Shown piece by piece: positions 22,341 to 32,989 of a stretch of DNA of 64,000 nucleotides. A model generated the notes under the pieces. That model was not told the origin of the DNA. It made no database searches and saw only the letters and a list, made by a program, of their open reading frames with translations. A program made the position numbers and the translations under genes. The first letter of the stretch is position 1; each line of letters opens with the position of its first letter. Source of the stretch: Phoenix dactylifera. Taxonomy: Eukaryota > Streptophyta > Magnoliopsida > Arecales > Arecaceae. Location of the stretch: contig NC_052400.1 of assembly GCF_009389715.1 (NCBI RefSeq), positions 1,240,001-1,304,000 on the forward strand, in the 5' to 3' direction.

Positions 22341-23154
22341 CTAGTTGCTGTTGCCCATCGAGAATTGGGCCTGGAGCCAATCTACAGTCTTCTTGTCCAA
22401 CTGAAAGGCCTTGGCAAGAAGATCATCGGAGATGGGTGGATTCGCTCCAAATACCGCATTGGGTACGAGGATCACCCCAGGGTCCTGGCTGCTGAGACCA
22501 GAAATGGCGACGGCATTGGTCTTTGCTTTGTTGAATTGGAAGTGGATCAGACCTTGAGGAAATACGAACACATCGCCTTTGTTAAGAACCTTGGTGAAGA
22601 GCTGGTTGTTAGATGCGACGAAGCCGACGTAGAGTGTTCCTTCCAACAGTGTAAGGAGCTCAGTAGCCCGTGGATGGGTGTGAGGAGGGAGGAAACCGTA
22701 GGGTGCAAAGTCTAGACGAGCTACCGAGATTCCAAGGGTGTTGAGCCCAGGAATTTGGGTGACATCGAGCAGAGTCACATTAGACCCAAGTTTGTTTCCT
22801 GTGTTGCCGGGCTTGTCAAGTCCGGAGGAGAAGAAATCTTCGGCTTTGGCCATCTTCGGGTCCTTGCAGACAAACCCATTCACAAACACTGCAACAAATA
22901 TAAAAACGATAAGTACTTCGACAATATATATAGAAGCTGATCGGTGCAGGTTGGTTGGAAAGGCCCTCCTCGGTGAACCATAGGTTATGCATGCATAATT
23001 ACAGTTTTCACAACGCATAAAATAGTTGATGAGCAGGAGTACCATTTGATCCAGGATCAGCGACGCAGAAGTCCTGCAGTTGGCTAGGATCAGAAGCAAG
23101 GGCATGAGATGAGGCCAGAGCAAGGATTGCAAGGAGGAGGAAGCGGGCAGCCAT
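22341..23154 (-). CDS. GLP: Germin-like protein 4 of the array (divergent)
   Basis: Exons 23043-23154 and 22341-22888, 154-bp intron, 219 aa. The signal peptide begins [20 protein letters not shown]. Cys30/Cys45, Asn74 and Mn ligands His107, His109, Glu114 are kept, but box 1 reads [15 protein letters not shown] (Ala for the usual Gly before Thr-Glu). The loop before box 2 is three residues shorter (ASNNQLF), placing the last ligand at His153; KGD is present. It is the most diverged copy, with [21 protein letters not shown] and a C-terminus SMGNSN, so it separated earlier than the others. Class C promoter. Confidence 0.95.
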
Positions 23155-23270
23155 GGCTTATCTCTTTCTAGCTAGCAGAAGAATGGACAAGGGATATGGG
23201 ACAAGGTGTTGTGGAAGGAGTTGATATATATAGAGGGAGATTGGGTTGATAAGGCTTGATTTAGTCATCG
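23155..23270 (-). promoter_or_regulatory. GLP4 core promoter, class C
   Basis: CTATATATATCAAC on the minus strand (about 23222-23233), with AACCCAATCTCCCTC just upstream in place of the GTCCCAC motif of classes A and B. Very similar to the edge gene and GLP5. Confidence 0.65.
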
Positions 23271-23700
23271 GACTTTACTGAAAAGAAGAAGAGTAAACGA
23301 TGTTAGGTGAATTATTTGCCTGTTTCCCCATGTGTTTTGCTATTGGCCAAGTAATTAAATCTTTTAGGAAGTCTCCCTGATGACATGTGGGTAGAAAATT
23401 ATGACGGAGTGGTCCAGAGAAAGGAAAAGGTAAGGTAATAGCTTCGAGCGAACCATCCACACATAGTTCATGGTTTAATTCTATATTATTATACATAATT
23501 TCTGATGCAGTCTTCTTTCAACAAATATACTTGGAGTTGTTGGAGAATACGATGACGGCACCTTTCGAGAAATCACCTGTCAACTTATCATGTCATACAA
23601 CCGCGTGAAAACGACACCTTGCTTTTTACCGGAAGAATATTCTATTATGCTGAAGCGTTCATCCCATTCAAAAACAGCGTTGAACACCGCTGAGACGTTC
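23271..23700. repeat. GLP-unit upstream block, shortened class C copy
   Basis: Carries the ACGATGACGRCACC and TTTTTACCGGAAG elements seen upstream of the other genes, in shortened form. No gene. Confidence 0.6.
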
Positions 23701-23725
23701 GGATCCCTAGATAATTTATATACGT

Positions 23726-23844
23726 ATACATAGATAAATAGATAGTTAGATGGATACAGATGTAGATAGATCAATTGGGATAGATAGATAGATAGATGTT
23801 AATATAGATAAAAATAGATATAGATATAGATATATATAATATAC

Positions 23845-23933
<89 letters not shown>

Positions 23934-23936
23934 CAT
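23726..23936. repeat. ATAG/AT/ATAC microsatellite
   Basis: GATA-type repeats run into an (AT)n tract at about 23858-23929 and then ACATACATAC. The Tyr/Ile-rich reverse frame here is an artefact of the repeat. Confidence 0.9.
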
Positions 23937-25790
23937 GTAACATGCACACACCAGATATTAGTTCATATCAACATATGCAATTGAACAATAATATTATAAA
24001 ATTTTTGGTTTAGTCACGTGATTTTTCTCTATACTTACGAAGAATTAGTCTTCTACGCCAGTGTTGATGGTGTACAATAGTGATCATTGGGCTAAAATTT
24101 TAGAAAATAGCTATTTATAAAATGATTATTTTAGATATCATTTGAGATTACTTTTATTTTGATATTTCAAAAAATAAAACAATATTTAATTTTTATTTTA
24201 AAATTTTTAAAAATATAAATACGTTTGGATTAGTGAATTATTTTTAAAAATACATGATGATGGTACCCAAGCCCATGGTAGTGTTGGATGAGATAGTGGA
24301 GGCCATACTACTAATAGTAGTGGCCGCTAAGCAAGTGCGGGCGATATTGTGGTATTAACAATGGTGGTGAGGCCATTGACAATGTGGTGGTTGGAACGAT
24401 GAGGGTAGTAGTGGTGGTATGGAAGAGACTATGGTGGTAGTAGTAATATGACGAAGGGGCTGAGATTGGCAATTGTGGTGGTGGCAACATTAATGACAGT
24501 AGTAGAGATAGTGGACATGATAGCAATGACAGCAGTGATGGTGATAGTAGAAAGAAGTGGTGGTTGCAGCAACAATCATGATGGTAGAGACCAGATGATA
24601 GTGGTGGTGGTGGCTATGACGACATCAATGATGGTGGAGACGGCGGCGGCAGGAACAATAATTATGACGGACGAAACAATAGCACTGGTGGTGGTGGAGA
24701 AATTAAAACAGTGGTGGCAGTGGCGATGACGATAGTGGCAGTTGTATCCTTTATGGTGATAATAGTTGAGTTTACTATTTTTAAAAAATAGTGAGAATAA
24801 GAGTTTCTTAATTTTATTTTTCTAAAAATAATAGAGATAAAACGTTTTGGATGGGCGGCTAAGGCTCGGGCCGGCCCTGCATACATACATACATGTGCAT
24901 GTAACGTGCCCACGCCAGATATTAGTTCATATCAACATATGCAATTGAAGAATAATATTATAAAAATTTTGGTTTGGTAACGTGACTTTTCTCTATACTT
25001 ACGAAGAACTAGTCTTCTACGTCAGTTTGGATGGTGTACAATGGTAATCATTTGGCTAAAATTTTAGAAAATAGCTATTTATAAAATAATTATTTTAGAT
25101 ACCATTGACATTACTTTTATTTTGATATTTCAAAAAATAAAAAATAGCTAATTTTATTTTAAAACTTTTAAAAATCTAAATATGTTTGGATTAGTGAATT
25201 ATTTTTAAAAATACATGATGATGGTAGGCAAGCCCATAGTAATGTTGGATGAGATGGTGGAGGCCATACTAGTGGCGGCGGCGGCCATTGAGCAGGTGCT
25301 GGCGATATTGTGGTAGCAATAATGGTGGTGGGGCCACGACGATGCGGTGGTTGGAAAGATGAGGGTAGTGGTGGTGGTATAGAAGAGACTATGGTGGCGG
25401 TAGTAAAATGGTGAAGGGGTTGAGATTGGCGGTTATGGTGGTGGTAACAATGACAACAATAGAGATAATGGAGATGATAGCGACGACAACAGTAGAAAAA
25501 AGTGGTGGTTGCAGCAACAATCAAGGTGGTAGAGACAACGACGATGGTGGTGGTGGTGGTGGCTATGATCCAATGATGGTGGAGACGGCGGCGGCGGGAA
25601 CAATAATGGTAACGAAGGAAACAATAACACCGGTGGCGGCGACGGTGGTAGAGAAAATAAAACAGTGGCATCCTTAATGGTGGTAACAGATGAGTTTATT
25701 ATTTTTCAAAAATGGTGAGAATGAGAGTTTCTTAATTTTATTTTTCTAGAAATAATAGTGATAAAATGTTTTGGATGGGCGGCCATCTGT
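23937..25790. repeat. Local tandem duplication of the GLP4 upstream block (two ~0.9-kb copies)
   Basis: Copy one (23937-24895) and copy two (24896-25790) share, in order, ACCAGATATTAGTTCATATC-type sequence, AACATATGCAATTGAA, a GGT-rich block and TTTTGGATGGGCGGC. Each contains a GGT/GAT-rich stretch whose open frames on both strands are repeat-derived. Copy one ends in a second ACATACATACATG run. Confidence 0.75.
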
Positions 25791-26739
25791 CACGCGCCTG
25801 GCTCGTAAAATTGGGTTGGAGTGTGGCAGATGGCCACGGGGTAGATATACCTATATGGATAGAGGAGGGATGAGGGACATGGTTTAGGAGAAGGTTGGAC
25901 CTTTGAATTGAAGAACTCGTGCTTCCACACCAGAGTAAGGTTGGCTAAAGTTTGCTTTGTTTTCTTTCATAAACTATATAAACAAATGGTTGCCGCCTTT
26001 GACGCTTACAATAGCTGGGCCAGCTCAATGAATATGGTCAGGCTCTGTTTTCATCATGACCGAGTCCAGCCAAAGTTATTATAATTTATCAACTTATTTA
26101 AATTTTGGCATTCCATATAATCAATAGTATTTCAATTTATAACAATATTATAACTACAAACAGCTTTTTACGTTTTAGAAGTCATTAAGATCCTTTGAGG
26201 CAGCTATGTTTTAATACACTTTGGAATACGATCTAAACAAGCCACTCTACTCCACTATGTATCATCAATGTATTGGTGCCTCATGTTAGTTGATACTGTA
26301 GATCTATAGTATGTAATTTCTTAGCTATGGAGGCTTCTTTCTGTGTGGGTTGCATCCAAGAAACAACGCATTACCTTGATATTTCTTCAGAAAAGAAACT
26401 AGAAAAAAAAAATGCGTTTTTTAATTAGAAGGAGACTTGCAACGAAGTTTTTAGCGCACTCTCTAGAAAAAAATAATTACCTTGGGTGTCATGAAGGAAA
26501 AGCATGATTCCTTGAGCTGTTTGATTGAGCTTCCATTGAGAAGAAATTGATAAGCCATATAAGATAACCTACATGGAGGCTTATTTATGCCAATTTGCGC
26601 AGTTTGATAGCACCGTACATGCTTTTCAGCCATGTATATTAAAAGTTTCAGCAACATCTGGGAGAGGCAGAGATACACCTGCTTCTAAATAATAACTGGA
26701 GACTCAAAACGAGTACACAGAACATGTAATTAACTAAAA
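25791..26739. other. Intergenic, partly LTR-derived
   Basis: CCATCTGTCACGCGCCTGG at 25782-25800 recalls the GTCACG ends of the long LTRs, so a short LTR scrap may start here. The remainder is AT-rich without a supportable gene; the 71-codon reverse frame at 26463-26678 has no recognisable similarity. Confidence 0.4.
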
Positions 26740-27364
26740 CCAATTGCACTGCATTCACAGATAGTAGATAATTAACTCAAAGCCCAAATGATCAAAGATT
26801 TAAATTTTAAGTGAAACAAAAAAACTAGAAGTTAAGCAGAGTCAAAACTATGAGTTGTTCAAGAGAAATTTCAGAACATCTATGCTACAGAACAACTGAA
26901 AATGAAAGGACAAGCAGCGTTTACATCTTTATATGATAGCACTTACAGAATAGATTTATCCTGTATATGTCACACAAAGAAATCCGAAAAGATCCATCTA
27001 TAATATTTCGTCCTCATGCTCTGACTGTGACGAGTGATCATGATTCCAAGAGAACAGAGTGCTTGCTTTTTTGGTATTTTTTGAGGTTTGAAGAAGTGCA
27101 TGGTGAAGATTTCGAAGTTAATAAGACAACTAAAATGAACAGTCCCAGCACTTTCGTAACAAACTCATGGGATTCAATGGCAGTCCATCCTGATCACTAC
27201 ACGGGAAAGCAAAAAAAGAAATAATGGTAAAAGTAATTCTCTTTTTTAGTATAATATGGCAAACATATCCTAAGTCAAACAAGTACATGAAAACAGGGAG
27301 ATCATGTTTGCTTATTCAAAGGAACTAGTCCAAAGGACATAACAAGTAGTTCGTGAGCAGTATT
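26740..27364. repeat. GLP5 downstream block
   Basis: Class C 3' flank, collinear with 21710-22340 and partly with the GLP6 3' flank (35980-36288). Probably includes the GLP5 3' UTR. Confidence 0.65.
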
Positions 27365-28181
27365 CTAGTTGTTGTTGTCCATCCAGAATTGAGCCTGGAG
27401 CCAATCCACAGTCTTTTTGTCCAGTTGAAAGGCCTTGGCAAGAACGTCATCAGAGATGGGTGGCTTCGCTCCAAAGACCGCATTGGCTATGGTGATCACA
27501 CCAGGGTTCTGGCTGCTCAGACCAGCAATGGCAACGGCACCGGTCTTGCCGTTGTTGAATTGGAAGTGGATGAGACCTTGAGGAAATACGAACACATCAC
27601 CCTCGTGAAGGACCTTGGTGAAGAGCTGGTTGGGGTTGGAAGTGACGAAGCCGACGTAGAGCGTGCCTTCTAGCACCATGAGGATCTCGGTTCCCCTTGG
27701 ATGGGTGTGAGGAGGGTTGACACCGTAGGGTGCAAAGTCTAGGCGAGCAAGCGAGATGCCAAGGGTGTTGAGCCCAGGAATTTGGTTCACATTGACTTGA
27801 GTCACATTAGACCCAAGCTTGTTTCCCGTGTCACGGGGCTTGTCAAGTCCCCAGAAGAAGAAATCTTCGGCTTTGGCCATCTTCGGGTCCTTGCAGACGA
27901 ACCCATTCACAAACACTGCAACAATTATAAAAACGATGAGCACTTGGACAAGATATATGGAAGCTCGTCAGTGCAGGTTGGTTCGTTCTCGATGAACCGT
28001 AGCTTATGCATGCATGCATGATTACAAATGTCACAACTCATGAAATTAAATGTTGATCAGGAGGAGTACCATCTGATTCACGATCAGCGACGCAGAAGTC
28101 TTGGAGTTGACTTGGATCAGAAGCAATGGCATGAGATGAAGCCAGAGCAAGAAGAGCAAGGAAGAGGAAATGGGCACCCAT
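27365..28181 (-). CDS. GLP: Germin-like protein 5 of the array
   Basis: Exons 28070-28181 and 27365-27915, 154-bp intron, 220 aa. The signal peptide starts [20 protein letters not shown]. Cys30/Cys45, Asn74-Val-Thr and Mn ligands His107, His109, Glu114 (HTHPRGTE) are intact. The loop before box 2 is two residues shorter than in GLP1 (TSNPNQLF), so the last ligand is His154, and the usual KGD is replaced by HEGD. Residues around 160 read [12 protein letters not shown]. Intermediate between GLP4 and the A/B genes. Class C promoter, nearly identical to that of the gene left of the window. Confidence 0.95.
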
Positions 28182-28320
28182 GTATTCTCTCTTTCTAGCT
28201 AGCAGAAGGATGGACAAGGGACATGGAGCAAAGTGTTGTGGGAGGAGTTGACATATATAGGGGGAGATTGGGTTGATAAGGCTTGATTTAGTCATCGGAC
28301 TTCGCTAAAAAGAAGAAGAG
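28182..28320 (-). promoter_or_regulatory. GLP5 core promoter, class C
   Basis: CTATATATGTCAAC on the minus strand (about 28249-28260), with AACCCAATCTCCCCC upstream. Almost the same as window bases 1-110. Confidence 0.65.
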
Positions 28321-28567
28321 TAAACCATGTTAGGTAAGTCGCATGCCATGGTTTTCCAATGTTTCCCCATGTGTTTGCTATTGATCAAGTAAAAGTTTGA
28401 GGAAGTCTCCCTGATAACGTGGACAGAAAATTAGGACGAAGCCGTCCGGAGAGAGGAAATCGAGGGATTATAGTGTCAAGTTAACCATCCAAACATGGAT
28501 AGTGTTTTTTCTTATTATATATAATTTCTTATATCAGTGGCAGTCTTCTTTCAATGAATATACTTAG
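28321..28567. repeat. GLP-unit upstream block, class C copy
   Basis: Nearly identical to window bases 121-310. It supports very recent duplication of GLP5 and the off-window gene. Confidence 0.7.
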
Positions 28568-28805
28568 GGTATACGTTTAGTTCATGTTCACAATCAAAAT
28601 CGAAGTTGAAATTATAATCAGAATGGATAAGAATAGAAATAGGTCATATATTTTATACATTTGGTTCGTGATTTAAATCAAAATTAGAATAAAATTTAAA
28701 TACTAGATAAGAGTCTGAATTGTATTTTTGGAGATTGAGGCATTCTCATTGTTTTTTGAAATCAGAATTAAAATGAGACCTCGCCAACCAAATAGTTAGA
28801 ATGGA
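28568..28805. mobile_element. Probable MITE in the GLP5 upstream region
   Basis: About 240 bp of GTATACGTTTAGTTC...GCCAACCAAATAGTTAG, with diverged inverted ends, replace a short stretch that is continuous in the GLP1, GLP2 and GLP6 upstream blocks (ATATACTTGGAGTTGTTGG). The AT-rich content and GTTTGGTT-like ends suggest a small nonautonomous TIR element. Exact ends and target duplication are uncertain. Confidence 0.4.
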
Positions 28806-29170
28806 AGTCTTTCATTAATATTTATCCGACAAGGGTTTTGATCACATCTCAACAAAAAATCACCAGTCAGCTTCTTATGTCATGCAATTGCATTTTTTGC
28901 AAATGTCTAACGATGTGATTTAGGAAGGCCATCGATTTCTCAAGGAGCAGTTGAAGCCACCTAACTAGTTAAAGTGACGAATACGATGACGACCCTTGCT
29001 TTCTACCGAAAGCATATTTTATTATGATGGAGTGTTCTTTCTATTCAAAACGCACTGCATTGTTCACACAATGCTGAGACCTCGACGTTCCCATATGGTA
29101 TCTTCTGTTTTTGTGAATAAATTGCATTAATATATTTGCTTCAAAAGCAACTGTCATTATTGTACCCAAA

Positions 29171-29609
29171 TGTGAGGATCCGTGCGGGCGTGTGTTTAGT
29201 CCCACATCAGTTATTCGCTGGATAGATCTTGGGTACTTATACAGGATCAAGGAACCCAAATAATACCTTCCAGCTAGCCATTTTGGGTGAGGTCCTGGGT
29301 TGTTACCAATGGTATCAGAGCGGATCTGGCCCATAACCTATGTGGACTAGGGGACACTGCAGCATGGATCCATTGGGTCTGACCATGGGCTAATCGTGGT
29401 GTTTGTGATTAGATTTGAATAGATATGAACCTTTAGCCTGACGAGTACGTCAGGGCTTGAACGGGAGGAGTATGTGAGGACCCGTGCGGGCGTGTGTTTA
29501 GTCCCACATCGGTTATTCGCTGGATAGATCTTGGGTACTTATACAGAATCAAGGAACCCAAATAATACCTTCCAGCTAGCCATTTTGGGTGAGATCCTGG
29601 GTTGTTACA
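29171..29609 (+). mobile_element. TRIM-1: intact miniature LTR element
   Basis: Two 137-bp LTRs (29171-29307 and 29473-29609) begin TGTGAGGA and end TTGTTAC(A). The 165-bp interior starts with AATGGTATCAGAGCGG (Met-tRNA primer site) and ends with the purine tract GGGAGGAGTA. Target duplication CCAAA lies at 29166-29170 and 29610-29614. No coding capacity. The LTRs are almost identical, so insertion is recent. Each LTR holds GTCCCACATC(A/G) followed 27 bp later by TTATAC. Confidence 0.93.
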
Positions 29610-29614
29610 CCAAA

Positions 29615-30170
29615 TCTAAAGGCTTAAGCGAGTTTTGGAGTCCCTGCCTACTTCTCTCCCTTTTTCTTGATTAAAGAATGTGACATGCACGTTCCAGACC
29701 GTAATACGTAATGAAATAATAATATTACTAAAATTTTGGTGTTAGTTATGTGACTTCTCTCTATGGTTCCGAATCATTAGACTTTTAGACTTTTACATTG
29801 GCTTTGGTAGTGTACAGTAGTTAATCATTTGGCTAGGATTTTAGAAAATTATAATTTATGGATCAATTATTTTAGAAGCTGTTTCGCATCACTTTTATTT
29901 TTCTTATTTTCTAATATAAAACTAGAAATTTTTCTTCTATTTTATTTTTAAATTTTAAAAATATAAATATGTTCGTCCGAATCAATTATTTTCAAAAGCA
30001 CATGACAATTGCAATAGGGCCATGGTAGCGGTGGAGAAGATAGTGGATGCCAAAATAGTGGTACCGATGGCTGTGATAAAGGGTGCAAGCAATATTGTAG
30101 TGGGGCCATTGACAATATGGTGGTATCAGTGATGGTGGTGGTATGATAAAGATGTAGTACCTGTTAAGTA
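29615..30170. repeat. GLP-unit upstream block and GGT-rich stretch, class C copy
   Basis: Diverged copy of the upstream block (ATTTTGGT...TTAGTTATGTGACTTCTCTC, then a GGT/GAT-rich part at about 30000-30150). No gene. Confidence 0.5.
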
Positions 30171-30174
30171 AAGG

Positions 30175-30625
30175 TGCCTCGAAACTTGCTACATGCTACA
30201 GTGAGAAACAGAGAGCTGCAAAGTTCTGAGGCTGCACGAGTCGACTCCTGATCACGGAATTGATTGAAACAGATGGCAAGATGAGCTTTTGACTTAGGGC
30301 TTCGTAGAAAAGTTTCTTATATGTTGGAAACATATAAATAGCAGTCTTTTGGGAATCCTATGGGTGTGTTGTTTCTGATCTCCCTTGTAAGTCCTAGTTA
30401 TGCAATCTCCAACGAAGAAAAAAAATCGTTGTAATTCTTGCTGAATATATTGAATCTGTGTGTATGGCATCCATGGATGTAATCCGTATTGGGGTGAACA
30501 ATGTAAAATTGCTGTTTTTGTTATTGTTTGATTTTATTCTCTACTACTTCTTTTCAATTCGTCTTTCCGCAGTTTGGATCCAGAAAAAGAAATAGTACGA
30601 TTGAATAGTGAGTGTTTTTATCCCC
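30175..30625 (+). mobile_element. Possible Copia-type solo LTR
   Basis: An insertion relative to the paralogous GGT block before GLP6. It begins TGTTAAGTAAAGG, has a TATA-like ACATATAAATAGCAG (30327-30341) and ends in a T-rich stretch, a layout typical of short Copia LTRs. Flanking TAGTACC and TAGTATC could be a target duplication, but the ends do not fit exactly. No coding sequence. Confidence 0.35.
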
Positions 30626-30713
30626 AATAGTATCGGTGGTGACATGGCAAAGATGGTGAGGTTAGTGGTTGTGGTGGCGGCGGCGATGGCAATAGTAGAG
30701 AAGTGACAATAAT

Positions 30714-31595
30714 GTGATAACTCGATTTGATTAGAAAATTTGGTTTGATTAGAACCAATTTGGGTCATCCCAAAGTGGGTTGGACCCTGAACGTGTTCTA
30801 CACATGAGGCGGAGACAAGGACTCTTGATAGGAGTTCGTCTCCCCTCCGGACTCCGTGGGACAGAGGAAGCCTAAGACCATCAGCTTCGAGTAGAGCCCT
30901 AGGGTTTCTCTATAAAAAGAGATGCTCTCTTCCCTTTATCACTCCACTGTCGAGAATCGCTTCGATCATCGCTGCTTTTTGCTAGAGGTGTTCCATTGAG
31001 TTTCTTGCCAAGCTTTCCTCGATATCTAGCTCGCTAGCAATTGAGGTAATCGATCTCAAATCCCTCTTCCACCTTCTTCACAATTCTAGGTCCCACATTA
31101 ATTGCCGGCCAGATTTGAGTTGGTTGCTTGCCAGATTTCAATAAGCAGGGTCTCCCTTATTTTGTTTCTTTCTTCCCGTTGAACCTTCATCCGCCATTGG
31201 CCACCTTGGATATCGACATGGCCGGAGTCCTTACTGGAGGCCAAGCCTCGGGCCAAGATTGTCGTTGCTTCATCAGCCTTTTGGCCATTATGGTTTGAGC
31301 TATAGATACCTCCACTATTTTCTATTTTACCTATTCTCTTCTGTCGATCGACCACTGTCACCGGTTGTTCGTGGCTAATAACCTTTGTGGGTCACTGCCC
31401 TCTCGCTAGATCTATCATTTCCTTCCCGTTCCTCTAGTTTTTAGAGGGAACCTCTAATATGGCTCTCTCGTTCTCACTCTTTCCACTCTTTCTCTCTCCT
31501 CTTTCTCTCTCTAGTCTCTACCTAGTTTAGGGGACTCGCTGGATGGACTTAGATCTCTACTCTATGAACCTAGTTTGACCCTTACTTTATAATTT
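30714..31595 (+). mobile_element. LTR-like promoter/leader segment
   Basis: It starts TGTGATAACTCG and contains a clear TATA box (CTCTATAAAAAGAG, about 30907-30920) followed by pyrimidine-rich leader sequence to about 31560. This resembles the U3-R-U5 of a plant LTR, but no second LTR or target duplication was found. The reverse frame 31098-31361 has no recognisable domain. Confidence 0.3.
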
Positions 31596-31986
31596 TTGCT
31601 GATAATTGGGCCTAGTTTCTCGGGAACTGATGAGGTTAGCTCAAATGAAGGTGTCGCCTTGCTTACTATCAAAAGATTGAGAGAAAAAATTGAATTAGAA
31701 ATTAAGAATTTTAATTTTGTTGATCAAGAATATTTTAAATTCATGTATCAGAGAATATATAATGCTCGTGTAGAACTTAAGGTCGGACTTAAAAAATCAA
31801 GATAGGATCACCAAGTGTTGCTGGAAGGTACAAAATATTGATGCCTGAATATGATGAGATCCAAAAAAAATTGATGAAGTATAAGAAAATATTCCACCCT
31901 GATGGTGAATCATCTATCAGAGGAACTTCTAAGTGGCTCTGCCTCCTACCGTCTCTTGATGTTGCCTTTTTCTTTTGTGTATCAGG
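31596..31986 (+). other. Unidentified open stretch
   Basis: A 69-codon frame (31596-31805) reads ...LREKIELEIKNFNFVDQEYF... and further coding-like sequence follows to about 31900. It may belong to the degraded Helitron that follows, but I could not match it to a known Helitron domain. Confidence 0.25.
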
Positions 31987-32004
31987 ATATATATACATAC
32001 ATAC

Positions 32005-32073
<69 letters not shown>

Positions 32074-32119
32074 TATACACATGTACATACATATATATAC
32101 ATATATATATATACATACA

Positions 32120-32150
<31 letters not shown>

Positions 32151-32229
32151 ATACACATATACATACATATACATATACATACATATACATATACATATAC
32201 ATACATATACTTACATATACATATACATT
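31987..32229. repeat. AT/ATAC compound microsatellite
   Basis: Long (AT)n with interspersed ACATAC units. All long Tyr/Ile/Thr-rich frames between 31789 and 32305 on both strands derive from it. Confidence 0.9.
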
Positions 32230-32489
32230 TGTGCATGCTTATGCATGTGTATGCATTAAAAAAAAAATGTTAGAAAAACCCATCTTATTTTGGAAAGAGG
32301 ATTAGGTGATGATGTTCAATGGATTTTTTTAAATGGAAGTAAGGGTATATAACACATCAAATTTTTGAGTTTTTTAAAATTCAATGAAATCCTGCATCAT
32401 GATTTACGACCGAAAATAGGTTGTCCTATAATGCTGCTACGGAATGTCAACTAGAGTATATATTTCTACAACAGTATCAGGTTAATAAT

Positions 32490-32727
32490 TACTCAATTGA
32501 CTTCGAAAGCAACTGAAGCAGTGATCGTCACTGGTAATTATGTTGTTATCAAAGTTTATATCCTCCATATTATAATGCAGGTTATAGAAACAAAGTGGCC
32601 ATTTATCTTTAAAAAAAGACAATTCCCTGTAAAACTTTGCTATGCAAAGACAATTATCACAGTCAAAGTGCAAAGTTTGAAACCTGTTGGAATTTACTTA
32701 CCTAAACCAATGTTCTCTCGTGGGTAA
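32490..32727 (+). pseudogene. Helitron helicase (PIF1-like), C-terminal relic
   Basis: The frame reads VIVTGNYVVIKVYI, then ETKWPFIFKKRQFPVKLCYA and VGIYLPKPMFSRG. In plant Helitron helicases this region is followed by KSQGQ and LYVALSR motifs. Here the KSQGQ motif is altered (TVKVQS) and the frame stops right after FSRG, so it is a dead remnant. It identifies the surrounding AT-rich DNA as a Helitron. Confidence 0.75.
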
Positions 32728-32989
32728 TTTTGTGTTTTGTGCTCGGAGTAACACTGCGATAGAGCCTCAAAATTTTGATCGAAAATGATTTTTTGGACAA
32801 TTATACGATGAATGTTGTTTATAAAAAAAAAGTTTGTGATCTACCTTCAGAAACTATTTTAGATTAACTACTTCTGCTTTCGACATTGTTTGTTATTATT
32901 GTTGGATTAAGCACTATCTTTTATACAAATAGGTTAACAAAAGAAATAGAGTACAATTTGTTTTTTGTATTGACACTGGAAAAAAAGTA

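Noticed and set aside
24448-25671. Val/Met/Thr-rich plus frames and His/Tyr-rich minus frames
   Set aside because: Arise from GGT/GAT-rich repeats in the duplicated upstream block.
29171-29609. Tandem duplication of a 137-bp sequence as a simple repeat
   Set aside because: TG...CA ends, primer-binding site, purine tract and a 5-bp target duplication make it a TRIM.
31789-32305. Tyr/Ile/Thr-rich frames on both strands
   Set aside because: Direct translation of the AT/ATAC microsatellite.
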